Origin: Desulfobacterales bacterium
Lineage (GTDB): Bacteria > Desulfobacterota > Desulfobacteria > Desulfobacterales > JAFDCJ01
Direction of reading: 5' to 3'
Assembly (NCBI GenBank): GCA_020345785.1
Contig: CP070771.1
Coordinates: forward strand, 4,187,536 to 4,195,960
Length of the DNA stretch: 8,425 nucleotides
The position numbers were made by a program, and so were the translations under genes. Positions 1-5,804 of the stretch are shown here, piece by piece. Positions within the stretch are counted from its first letter, which is position 1. Every line of letters begins with the position of its first letter. A model generated the notes under the pieces. The model saw only the letters and a program-made list of their open reading frames with translations, had not been told where the DNA came from and did no database searches.

Positions 1-831
1 ATCATGACGGTGGCAAGACCTTTTGCCGCCTTTGTCACTGCAACCTTTGCCGGAATAGCCGAAAATCTTTTCGGCAATAGCGGGAAAAACAAAAGCGTCA
101 TACCGGACCTCAGCTGTCCGGTCGACAACTGCTGTGACGGGAAAAATTGTGACCCGGATACTCACAGAGGCCACCACGCGTTGCTGGAAAAAATCAAAGC
201 CGGCGTCGGCTATGCCTATGGCGATCTCTGGGAAGATATTGCAAAATGGTTTCTCTTCGGGGTACTGCTGGCGGGATTCATAACTGTATTGATACCGGAT
301 GATATCTTCAGCAGATATCTCGGATCCGGATTGTCGGCCATGCTGCTTATGCTGGCCGTCGGGATTCCATTATATATTTGTGCAACCGCTTCCACCCCGA
401 TTGCCGCGGCCCTGATTTTAAAAGGCGTCAGTCCGGGGGCGGCTCTGGTGTTTTTGTTGGTCGGACCCGCCACGAATGTGGCGTCTTTGACTGTTTTGAC
501 GGGGATTCTCGGCAGGCGGGCCACCGCAATTTATTTGGGAACGATTGCGGTTGCAGCTGTATTTTTCGGCCTGGTTGTTGATCACGTGTATAACATTATG
601 GGTTTTTCAGCTCAAGCCATGGTGGGGCAGGCATCCGAGGTAGTGCCGTCGTGGGCTCAGTGGGCAGGCGCCCTGTTGGTGCTGTTTTTATCGATTAAGC
701 CGCTGTACCGCATGATAAGATCGCTGGCAGCGCGGTTGAAACCGGCCACACCGTCCGCGCCGAAAACATCAATCCCGGCACCGTCCGATCCTGAATCCTT
801 GCTAACGCCGACTCAATGCGGACCTACCTGA
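1..831 (+). CDS. Permease of the YraQ/ArsP (SO_0444-like Cu/Zn efflux) family, 5' partial
   Basis: This is the C-terminal part of an inner-membrane permease of the family often annotated SO_0444 Cu/Zn efflux transporter (DUF318/ArsP_1 fold), thought to export metal ions or metalloid compounds. The frame is open to the left edge, and the ATG at 4 is probably internal because family members usually carry another block of membrane helices before this point. Counting from that ATG, a Cys/His-rich loop (C38, C43, C44, C49, H54, H57, H58) looks like a cytosolic metal-binding segment. Hydrophobic stretches follow at about 80-98, 108-128, 145-168, 172-192 and 217-235. The block PLYICATASTPIAAALILKG (122-141), followed by LLVGPATNVAS (151-161), is the family hallmark. 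The tail after 245 is Pro/Ser-rich and probably disordered. The gene ends at TGA 829-831 and converges on the minus-strand genes downstream. The family is clear; the actual substrate is not visible in the sequence. Confidence 0.85.
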   Translation: MMTVARPFAAFVTATFAGIAENLFGNSGKNKSVIPDLSCPVDNCCDGKNCDPDTHRGHHALLEKIKAGVGYAYGDLWEDIAKWFLFGVLLAGFITVLIPDDIFSRYLGSGLSAMLLMLAVGIPLYICATASTPIAAALILKGVSPGAALVFLLVGPATNVASLTVLTGILGRRATAIYLGTIAVAAVFFGLVVDHVYNIMGFSAQAMVGQASEVVPSWAQWAGALLVLFLSIKPLYRMIRSLAARLKPATPSAPKTSIPAPSDPESLLTPTQCGPT

Positions 832-862
832 GGCTGCTCGTGAGGGTCCGGAGGACCCATTA

Positions 863-890
863 GAATGACGATTGACGAATGACAAATGAC
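863..890. repeat. Four tandem imperfect heptamers (GAATGAC type)
   Basis: Four contiguous 7-base units, GAATGAC, GATTGAC, GAATGAC and AAATGAC, lie just after the permease stop. The number of units is too small for a confident functional call. Similar short degenerate tandem strings occur in other gaps of this window. A small GGGTCC/GGACCC hairpin (844-858, loop GGA) precedes them. Confidence 0.6.
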
Positions 891-898
891 AAAGGATT

Positions 899-934
899 GA
901 ACGTCGAATCACGCCTTGGCTTGATTCGACGTTC
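899..934. terminator. Strong hairpin between convergent genes, possible bidirectional terminator
   Basis: GAACGTCGAATCA (899-911) is perfectly complementary to TGATTCGACGTTC (922-934), with a 10-base loop containing GCC/GGC. It lies between the rightward permease and the leftward aldo/keto reductase remnant, which is where a shared terminator would be expected. There is no good T-run on either side, so intrinsic termination is uncertain. It could instead be an mRNA 3'-end stabiliser, a protein-binding palindrome or part of a dispersed repeat. Confidence 0.45.
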
Positions 935-942
935 TATCATTA

Positions 943-971
943 CTCAGTCCTCAGTCCTCTAAACTCAGTCC
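943..971. repeat. Three copies of CTCAGTCC
   Basis: CTCAGTCC occurs at 943-950, 950-957 (sharing one base) and 964-971. The run lies between the hairpin at 899-934 and the stop codon of the aldo/keto reductase remnant. It looks like a decayed intergenic repeat. No function can be read from it. Confidence 0.55.
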
Positions 972-977
972 TTCAAC

Positions 978-1236
978 CTATGCCCCAAGCGCCTCTTTGA
1001 CTTTATCATCCCATCCCAGCGGCTGCATCCAGGCTGGGTAGGGAACTGCAGGAGTTGTTAAATCATCGAGCGCCTGCACATCCTCTGCTGATAGATTTAC
1101 CTTTGTAGCCCCGAGGTTGTCTTCAAGTTGTTGGGGTTTGGTGGCGCCGATGAGCACGCTTGAAACAAACGGCTTTGCCAGCAACCAGGCAAGTGCCATC
1201 TGGGCTACCGAGGCCTTGTATTTTTGGTCATGGTTC
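978..1236 (-). pseudogene. Aldo/keto reductase C-terminal remnant
   Basis: On the minus strand an open frame ending at TAG 978-980 encodes about the last 85 residues of an NADPH-dependent aldo/keto reductase. Recognisable similarity starts near SVAQMALAWLLAKP, continues through SSVLIGATKPQQLEDNLGA (the phosphate-binding C-terminal segment of the barrel) and ends with YPAWMQPLGWDDKVKEALGA. Full-length members are about 300-340 residues. The N-terminal part, with the catalytic Asp/Tyr/Lys/His residues, is absent. In this frame a stop codon lies only a few codons upstream of the similarity, and the sequence beyond it is the intact end of fdhD. The ATG at 1197-1199 has no convincing ribosome binding site. 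I read it as a truncated gene left after a deletion or recombination. The C-terminal frame is still open, which suggests the loss is fairly recent. Confidence 0.75.
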
Positions 1237-1248
1237 CTTAAATTGCCT

Positions 1249-2049
1249 TCAGTTTAACAGTCGTTGGGCAGCGCTGAAAACGTATAATCCGGGGCCGTCC
1301 GCCAAGGTCGCCAGCGTGATGTTAAGTTCCGCTGCCAGTTGGACTGCCAGCGCGGTGGGACGCGATATGGCCAGAATGATCGGGATGCGGGCCCGGGCTG
1401 ATTTTTGGACAAGTTCATAACTGATGCGGGACGACAGGGTCAACAGTGCGATCTTTTCGAGTTTTCTATCAAGAAATACTTTACCGATAGCTTTATCAAG
1501 GGCATTGTGCCGTCCGACATCTTCCGCTGCCGCCAATAATTCAAAATCCGAATTATATAAAACCGCAGCATGCGCGGCACGTGTTTGCCGGCGCAAAGGC
1601 TGATGTTGGGAAATTTTTTCAAGACAGGCAAGTGCGCTGTTCATGTCGATACGGGAATTATCCTCCAACGGCTTGATTTTTTGAAAAAGATCTTGCACGA
1701 TTTCCTTGCCGCAAAGGCCACAGCTGGATTGGCTGATGAACCCCCGTCTATCCAGTATGTCAGATATTAAATTCCTGCGTGACGATACCAGGGTAACGGC
1801 AACCGTATTGGTATCCTCACCGTCACAAAACGCCAGTGATATGTAATCATCCGGCGTGTCAATTATTCCCTCCGTCAGACAGAATCCGGCAACAAGCTCG
1901 ATTTCATCCCCCGGGGTACGCATCACAACCGAGTAGGGATTTCCCTGAATGCGAATGGAAAGCGGTTCTTCGCCCAGAAGATCCTTTTCACTTGTTCGAT
2001 TGGAAGTACGGTCCCAGTGAATAATCTGATGATGGGTGGTGGTATTCAA
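1249..2049 (-). CDS. fdhD: Formate dehydrogenase accessory sulfurtransferase FdhD
   Basis: This 266-residue protein matches FdhD, the cytosolic factor that transfers sulfur from a cysteine desulfurase (IscS in E. coli) to the molybdenum/tungsten bis-MGD cofactor, which formate dehydrogenase needs to be active. The N-terminal region has the family block EEPLSIRIQGNPYSVVMRTP (27-46) and LVAGFCLTEGII (52-63). The CGLC motif (C110, C113) matches the conserved CxxC loop that carries the sulfur. AEDVGRHNALDKAIG (175-189) is the most typical FdhD segment, and SSRISYELVQK (206-216) and PTALAVQLA (231-239) follow. Length is close to the family norm. The start is TTG, chosen because a perfect AGGAGG lies 5 bases upstream. 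No formate dehydrogenase gene is in view, so its client enzyme must be encoded elsewhere. The stop lies about a dozen bases from the aldo/keto reductase remnant. Confidence 0.95.
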   Translation of the reverse strand: MNTTTHHQIIHWDRTSNRTSEKDLLGEEPLSIRIQGNPYSVVMRTPGDEIELVAGFCLTEGIIDTPDDYISLAFCDGEDTNTVAVTLVSSRRNLISDILDRRGFISQSSCGLCGKEIVQDLFQKIKPLEDNSRIDMNSALACLEKISQHQPLRRQTRAAHAAVLYNSDFELLAAAEDVGRHNALDKAIGKVFLDRKLEKIALLTLSSRISYELVQKSARARIPIILAISRPTALAVQLAAELNITLATLADGPGLYVFSAAQRLLN

Positions 2050-2060
2050 TAATTCCTCCT
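2047..2060 (-). promoter_or_regulatory. Shine-Dalgarno and TTG start of fdhD
   Basis: On the minus strand the sequence reads AGGAGG AATTA TTG. The perfect Shine-Dalgarno (2055-2060) and 5-base spacing fix the start of fdhD at the TTG (2047-2049). The first in-frame ATG is far inside the conserved domain (residue 43) and would remove the N-terminal block, so it can be excluded. Confidence 0.8.
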
Positions 2061-2162
2061 AATTAATCCGCCCTGAGAAAATCAACAGCAGGTTTCGGAC
2101 CGGTTGAATGGTTTCTTGAAAATCAAAAAGTTTAATAGAAGTTTATCCGGTCGGATTAATTA
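2060..2162. repeat. Inverted-repeat pair 1, TAATTAATCCG / CGGATTAATTA
   Basis: TAATTAATCCG (2060-2070) and its exact reverse complement (2152-2162) bracket 81 bases. The left arm touches the fdhD ribosome binding site, and the right arm directly abuts the predicted fdhD -10 box. The arms therefore flank the presumed fdhD leader, which fits paired operators or ends of a small element. The 11-base arms differ by one base from those of the second pair near rplU. Confidence 0.6.
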
Positions 2163-2190
2163 AATATATGACCGAATGACCATTTGTCTA
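2163..2190 (-). promoter_or_regulatory. Candidate sigma70-type promoter for fdhD
   Basis: On the minus strand TAGACA (2185-2190) and TATATT (2163-2168) are separated by 16 bases. Each box matches the consensus at five of six positions. The predicted transcript would begin about 100 bases upstream of the fdhD start and would run through the area between the arms of inverted-repeat pair 1. Confidence 0.45.
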
Positions 2191-2239
2191 TTTCCTGATT
2201 ACTGCGCATGACGACTAAGTTTCTTCATGTACCAGTGGC

Positions 2240-2248
2240 TGATATAAT
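2240..2248 (+). promoter_or_regulatory. Extended -10 promoter candidate upstream of rplU
   Basis: TGATATAAT is a perfect TATAAT preceded by TGN, the extended -10 form. No good -35 box lies 16-18 bases upstream, but extended -10 promoters can work without one. Transcription from it would give rplU a leader of roughly 220 bases passing through inverted-repeat pair 2. Such short matches arise by chance in AT-rich sequence. Confidence 0.3.
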
Positions 2249-2288
2249 ACAGGAATATTCAAAGAATAAAAAACCTGCGCAGCACAAA

Positions 2289-2385
2289 GTAATTAACCCG
2301 CGGCGATCAAATCCGACGAGTTTCTTCAGTTTTCAAAAAATCTACAACCCTGTAAGCGCTATTTTTTTAAGGGCGGGTTAATTAC
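2289..2385. repeat. Inverted-repeat pair 2, 13-bp perfect arms
   Basis: GTAATTAACCCGC (2289-2301) and GCGGGTTAATTAC (2373-2385) are exact reverse complements bracketing 71 bases. The right arm ends 9 bases before the TTGACA box of the proximal rplU promoter. The core TAATTAACCCG differs from the pair 1 core by one base. No convincing target-site duplication flanks it, so a miniature transposon is possible but unproven. Confidence 0.65.
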
Positions 2386-2394
2386 AAATTTTAC

Positions 2395-2422
2395 TTGACA
2401 AATTATGTGTAAAGATTAATAT
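2395..2422 (+). promoter_or_regulatory. Candidate sigma70-type promoter for the rplU-rpmA-obgE-proB cluster
   Basis: A perfect TTGACA (2395-2400) is followed after 16 bases by TAATAT (2417-2422), a four-of-six match to the -10 box. Position fits a leader of about 45 bases before rplU. It is the best -35 element seen in the window and probably drives the ribosomal-protein cluster. Confidence 0.55.
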
Positions 2423-2473
2423 TCACAGGTTTTAAATCAAAGATAAAAATATATTCTACAGGAGGCTGATCCG

Positions 2474-3013
2474 ATGTACGCGGTAGTCAATACGGGCGGT
2501 AAACAATATAAAGTCCAGCAAGGTGAGATTTTAAAAGTCGAAAAAATTCCGGGGGATGTCGGCAGCCCCGTGACCTTTGATCGGGTATTGGTGTTTTCAG
2601 ACGGAGAAAATATCAGCATCGGCCAGCCTGTTTTAGACCATGTTTCAGTTGAAGGTCACATTGTGGAGCAGGGCAAGGCCAAAAAAATTATCGTATTCAA
2701 GTACAAAAGGCGCAAGCGCTACCGCCGCAAACAAGGGCATCGTCAGGAATTCACAGCGGTGCAGATCGACAGCATAAAAGGGGCGGGCGTTAAAGCCAAA
2801 GAAGCCCCAGCGCCGGAAAAAGAGCCCGAACCGGAAGTTAAAAAGGCCGGCGCTGATACAAAAGCCGGAAAGGACGACGCCAAGAAGGCCGCACCGCAAG
2901 AGGGTGCCAAGCAAACCAAGACCGACAAGGCTGTAGCCGCAAAAGCGGAGGCCGAGGAGTCCGAAACCAAAGAGCCCGAAACCAAGAAGGCCGATTCGGA
3001 GAAGGATGCCTAG
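2474..3013 (+). CDS. rplU: 50S ribosomal protein L21 with long charged C-terminal tail
   Basis: Residues 1-102 are a complete bacterial ribosomal protein L21, a 23S rRNA-binding component of the large subunit. The start MYAVVNTGGKQYKVQQGE and the basic signature FKYKRRKRYRRKQGHRQ (75-91) are diagnostic. A typical L21 ends near VQIDSI (97-101). Here the frame continues for about 77 more residues, rich in Lys, Ala, Glu, Pro and Asp, with no hydrophobic core; it is probably disordered. The ATG has a good AGGAGG (2460-2465) at 8 bases spacing. The extension remains in one frame to TAG 3011-3013. It is the first gene of the rightward cluster, before rpmA, as in most bacteria. Confidence 0.96.
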   Translation: MYAVVNTGGKQYKVQQGEILKVEKIPGDVGSPVTFDRVLVFSDGENISIGQPVLDHVSVEGHIVEQGKAKKIIVFKYKRRKRYRRKQGHRQEFTAVQIDSIKGAGVKAKEAPAPEKEPEPEVKKAGADTKAGKDDAKKAAPQEGAKQTKTDKAVAAKAEAEESETKEPETKKADSEKDA

Positions 3014-3131
3014 CAGTGTCGAAAGTAGAATGTAGTAATGGAATCGGATTATAAGCCTTTTATCGTTCGGAATTTTTAAAATTTGGATTTGTTTCGAATT
3101 ACGGGTTTCGAGTTTTGAATTTAATTATCCA

Positions 3132-3160
3132 GAGGGTTCCGATGCCGTGGCAATACCCTC
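3132..3160 (+). promoter_or_regulatory. Hairpin just upstream of the rpmA ribosome binding site
   Basis: GAGGGT (3132-3137) pairs with ACCCTC (3155-3160), enclosing a second short stem TGCC/GGCA (3143-3146 with 3149-3152). The structure ends 8 bases before the AAGGAG of rpmA, in the 168-base gap after rplU. It may affect L27 translation or be a processing or attenuation site. No T-run follows, so it is not a typical terminator. Confidence 0.4.
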
Positions 3161-3181
3161 CAATCATTAAGGAGTTAAACA

Positions 3182-3436
3182 ATGGCTCATAAAAAAGCAG
3201 GCGGCAGTTCAAAAAATGGCCGCGACAGCAATGCTCAACGACGTGGCGTCAAGCGTTTTGGCGGGCAAAAGGTAAAAGCCGGTAATATTCTGGTGCGCCA
3301 GCTGGGCACCAAAATTCATCCGGGTGCCAATGTCGGTATGGGCAAGGATTATACCCTTTTTGCCAAAGTTGACGGCACGGTTGCCTTCGAGAGACTGGGA
3401 CGCGATCGAAAAAGAGTGAGCGTTTATGTAGAGTGA
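3182..3436 (+). CDS. rpmA: 50S ribosomal protein L27
   Basis: This 84-residue protein is a full-length L27, a large-subunit protein whose N-terminal tail reaches towards the peptidyl transferase centre. It starts [20 protein letters not shown], directly with the mature-type N-terminus and without the cleaved extension seen in Firmicutes. [20 protein letters not shown] (42-61) is the other conserved block. AAGGAG (3169-3174) lies 7 bases before the ATG. Its TGA stop overlaps the GTG start of obgE (GTGA at 3433-3436), so the two are probably translationally coupled. Confidence 0.97.
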   Translation: MAHKKAGGSSKNGRDSNAQRRGVKRFGGQKVKAGNILVRQLGTKIHPGANVGMGKDYTLFAKVDGTVAFERLGRDRKRVSVYVE

Positions 3437-4443
3437 AATTTATTGATGAAGTTTTTATTACGGTTCAGTCCGGGAACGGCGGTCGCGGATGCGTGAGCTT
3501 TAGACGCGAAAAATTTGTCCCCCGGGGCGGTCCGGACGGCGGCGACGGGGGCAAAGGCGGTGATGTTATTTTAAAAAGTACGTCGCGCAGACGCACTTTA
3601 TACCCGTTTCGATTCAAGCGGCAGTTTAAAGCCCAAAATGGTGCACCCGGCCAGGGAAGGCAAAAAACCGGCAAAAACGGTAATGATCTTATCATTGAAG
3701 TTCCGCCGGGAACTCTGGTCAGCGATGCAGAAACCAATGCGCTCCTTATAGACCTCATCCAGCCCGGTGAACCATTTGTCGTTGCCAAAGGCGGCCGCGG
3801 CGGACAGGGAAATTCTCGTTTTAAAACCTCCACCCGGCGTGCGCCGCGTTTTGCCCAACCCGGTGAACCCGGGCAATATCTAAAGCTTAAACTCGAACTC
3901 AAACTATTGGCCGACGTGGGGCTGATAGGTTTGCCCAACGTCGGAAAATCCACCCTCATCAGCGTCATTTCTTCGGCAACACCTAAAATAGCCGATTATC
4001 CCTTCACCACGCTTTCACCGAACCTGGGAGTCGTCCAACCCGATCAGGCAGAATCCTTTGTGGTTGCGGATATACCCGGATTGATCGAAGGGGCCCACAA
4101 AGGGGCCGGTCTGGGAATTCGTTTTCTGCGCCACATTGAACGCACGCAAATTCTGGTTCATCTGATTGATGCCAGCGCCATTGATCCGCAAAATCCGCTT
4201 GTGAGCTATGTAACCATCAATAAGGAATTGGCGCAATACAACCCGATGCTGACAAAAAAACCTCAGATTATTGTTTTAAATAAAATGGATCTGCCGGGCA
4301 CCGATCAGGCCGCAGAAGCGTTTCAGACGGCAATGAATGACCGTCGGGTTTTGAAAATATCTGCTGCAACCCGCAAAGGAATCGAACAACTGAAATTGAT
4401 GCTGGTTGAATTATTGGATAAACCCCATGACAAAAGAAAATAA
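3433..4443 (+). CDS. obgE: Obg/CgtA family GTPase
   Basis: This 336-residue GTPase acts late in 50S subunit assembly and is linked to stress and (p)ppGpp signalling in other bacteria. Residues 1-158 form the glycine-rich Obg fold, with [15 protein letters not shown] (31-45) and [20 protein letters not shown] (119-138). The G domain has G1 GLPNVGKS (166-173), G2 FTT (191-193), G3 DIPG (213-216), G4 NKMD (283-286) and G5 SAA (310-312). The protein stops soon after the G domain, so it lacks the C-terminal OCT domain found in some Gram-positive Obg proteins; this is normal in many proteobacteria. The start is GTG 3433-3435, overlapping the rpmA stop; no separate strong ribosome binding site is needed if coupled. 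Its 3' end overlaps proB. Confidence 0.97.
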   Translation: MKFIDEVFITVQSGNGGRGCVSFRREKFVPRGGPDGGDGGKGGDVILKSTSRRRTLYPFRFKRQFKAQNGAPGQGRQKTGKNGNDLIIEVPPGTLVSDAETNALLIDLIQPGEPFVVAKGGRGGQGNSRFKTSTRRAPRFAQPGEPGQYLKLKLELKLLADVGLIGLPNVGKSTLISVISSATPKIADYPFTTLSPNLGVVQPDQAESFVVADIPGLIEGAHKGAGLGIRFLRHIERTQILVHLIDASAIDPQNPLVSYVTINKELAQYNPMLTKKPQIIVLNKMDLPGTDQAAEAFQTAMNDRRVLKISAATRKGIEQLKLMLVELLDKPHDKRK

Positions 4444-5569
4444 ATTTAGCTTTGACGGGGCCAGGCGGATCGTGATCAAAGTGGGAAGCAACGTGCTGAC
4501 CGAAGATAATGGGTTAAATTTGAAAGCCATACGGTCCCTTACCCGTCAGATAAGTCAGTTGATTGAAAGCGGACTGGAAGTGATACTGGTGTCCTCCGGC
4601 GCCATGGCGTCAGGCTTAAAAAAAATCGGTCTTGCGGGGCGGCCGGATGAACTTCCCAAGCGGCAGGCAGTGGCAGCCGTCGGTCAGGCCGGTTTGATGA
4701 TGCAATATGAAAAAGCTTTCGGCCGTTACCGGCTGAAAGTCGCCCAGATTCTCTTAACCAGTGAAGACCTTTCCAATCGCAAGCGATATCTGAACGCCCG
4801 AAACACCCTTAACACGCTATTGTCATGGCAGGTTGTTCCGATTGTCAACGAGAACGATACGGTGTGGGTCGAAGAGATCAAGCTGGGGGATAACGATAAT
4901 CTGGCCGCCATGATCACCCTGCTGATGGACGCGGACATGTTGATCAATCTTACGGATATCGACGGTCTTTTCAGTCGAGATCCGCGGGTTCATCCGGATG
5001 CCGAACTGATCGATACCGTTACACATATCAATAAGGCCACCGAAATGCTTGCCGGTCATCTTCCCGGCGCCTTGGGAACCGGCGGAATGATCAGCAAAAT
5101 TAAAGCTGCCCGCAAAGTCACATCCGCCGGTGTGCCCATGGTGATTGCCAAAGGCGACAAACCGAATATTTTGCTCAAGTTGTTTGCCGGGCAAAAGCAT
5201 GGCACTTTTTTTATACCCAAAAGGCAGAAGCTTAACCGTCGCAAGTGCTGGATCGCCTATTCTTTAAAACCTAAAGGCATCATTAAAATTGACGATGGTG
5301 CCGTAAAAGCAATTCTGAAGAATGGGAAAAGCTTGCTGCCCATCGGTATCGCTGAGGTGATAAATGATTTTGACGTCGGAGCACCGGTAGAATTTCAGAA
5401 TCTGCGCAACGAATCATTGGGAATCGGGCTGGTCAATTACAGCGCGGCTGATATTGAAAAGATCAAGGGCTTGAAGTCCAACCGCATCAAACAGGTGCTC
5501 GGGCACAAATCTTACGATGAGGTTATACATCGGGATAATCTTGCCATTACAGCGGAGGATGAGGTATAA
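4427..5569 (+). CDS. proB: Glutamate 5-kinase (ProB) with PUA domain
   Basis: ProB phosphorylates L-glutamate with ATP to L-glutamyl 5-phosphate, the first and normally proline-inhibited step of proline synthesis in the cytosol. Counting from ATG 4427 the protein has 380 residues. The amino-acid kinase domain shows IVIKVGSNVL (15-24), SSGAM (56-60), NENDTV (141-146), GDNDNLAA (154-161), DIDGLF (177-182) and GTGGMISKIKAA (217-228). The PUA domain spans about 282-365, with KSLLPIGI (301-308) as its typical motif. A TTG at 4406 in the same frame would add seven residues but has no supporting ribosome binding site and extends past the usual family start. With the ATG start it overlaps obgE by 17 bases, suggesting coupling. 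The next pathway enzyme, ProA, follows after 235 bases. Confidence 0.96.
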   Translation: MTKENKFSFDGARRIVIKVGSNVLTEDNGLNLKAIRSLTRQISQLIESGLEVILVSSGAMASGLKKIGLAGRPDELPKRQAVAAVGQAGLMMQYEKAFGRYRLKVAQILLTSEDLSNRKRYLNARNTLNTLLSWQVVPIVNENDTVWVEEIKLGDNDNLAAMITLLMDADMLINLTDIDGLFSRDPRVHPDAELIDTVTHINKATEMLAGHLPGALGTGGMISKIKAARKVTSAGVPMVIAKGDKPNILLKLFAGQKHGTFFIPKRQKLNRRKCWIAYSLKPKGIIKIDDGAVKAILKNGKSLLPIGIAEVINDFDVGAPVEFQNLRNESLGIGLVNYSAADIEKIKGLKSNRIKQVLGHKSYDEVIHRDNLAITAEDEV

Positions 5570-5804
5570 ATGTCGGGCAATCTGGAACGGCGTTAACTGA
5601 ATTTGCGCCCTTTTATTCATATCAGATCAACAGGCGAATGTAGAAATGGCTAAATTGCCTAAAATTGTAAAATGCCTAAAGTTAAGGTTGTCAATCGTTT
5701 TTAAACAAGAAATAAAATAGCTATATTAAGTCATCGAGTCCAGCATGCGGCATCGAGTATCTGCAGTACGAAATAGCATTCATTAAAAATATCGGAAAAA
5801 GACA
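5570..5804 (+). other. proB-proA gap with degenerate repeats
   Basis: No gene is visible in these 235 bases. Around 5647-5680 there are repeated GCCTAAA/GGCTAAA strings (GGCTAAATTGCCTAAAATTG, then TGCCTAAAG). CATCGAGT is repeated at 5732-5739 and 5751-5758. TTGTCA (5688-5693) could be a -35 box, but the best -10-like sequence, TAAAAT (5713-5718), is 19 bases away, so a separate proA promoter is only weakly supported. Confidence 0.5.

Larger units (their letters stand above)
2050..2473. other. Divergent fdhD/rplU intergenic region, no gene seen
   Basis: This 424-base AT-rich region separates divergently transcribed fdhD and rplU. I see no coding frame of any quality on either strand. It contains one candidate promoter facing fdhD, two facing rplU and two inverted-repeat pairs, all listed separately. 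It also has a direct repeat AGTTTCTTCA at 2218-2227 and 2319-2328, each preceded by CGAC. No known riboswitch or ribosomal-protein leader fold was recognised by eye. Confidence 0.7.

Noticed and set aside
863..971. Possible CRISPR-like array
   Set aside because: Units are only 7-8 bases, contiguous or nearly so, with no spacers of uniform length and no cas gene in view.
1160..1420. Plus-strand frame opposite the end of fdhD
   Set aside because: It lies antisense to conserved FdhD sequence and has no recognisable domain or ribosome binding site.
2289..2385. Miniature inverted-repeat transposon
   Set aside because: The arms are good, but flanking bases give no convincing target-site duplication and no transposase is present; kept only as an inverted repeat.
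3465..3968. Long minus-strand frame opposite obgE
   Set aside because: It is a Pro/Gly/Ser-rich shadow of the glycine-rich Obg coding sequence; all Obg motifs read in the plus frame.
4406..4426. TTG start giving ProB seven extra residues
   Set aside because: No ribosome binding site precedes it, it lengthens the overlap with obgE, and ProB proteins normally start near the ATG at 4427.
5570..5620. Intrinsic terminator after proB (GGGC with GCCC followed by TTTT)
   Set aside because: Only 4 bp of GC pairing with a loop of more than 20 bases and an interrupted T-run; too weak to call.
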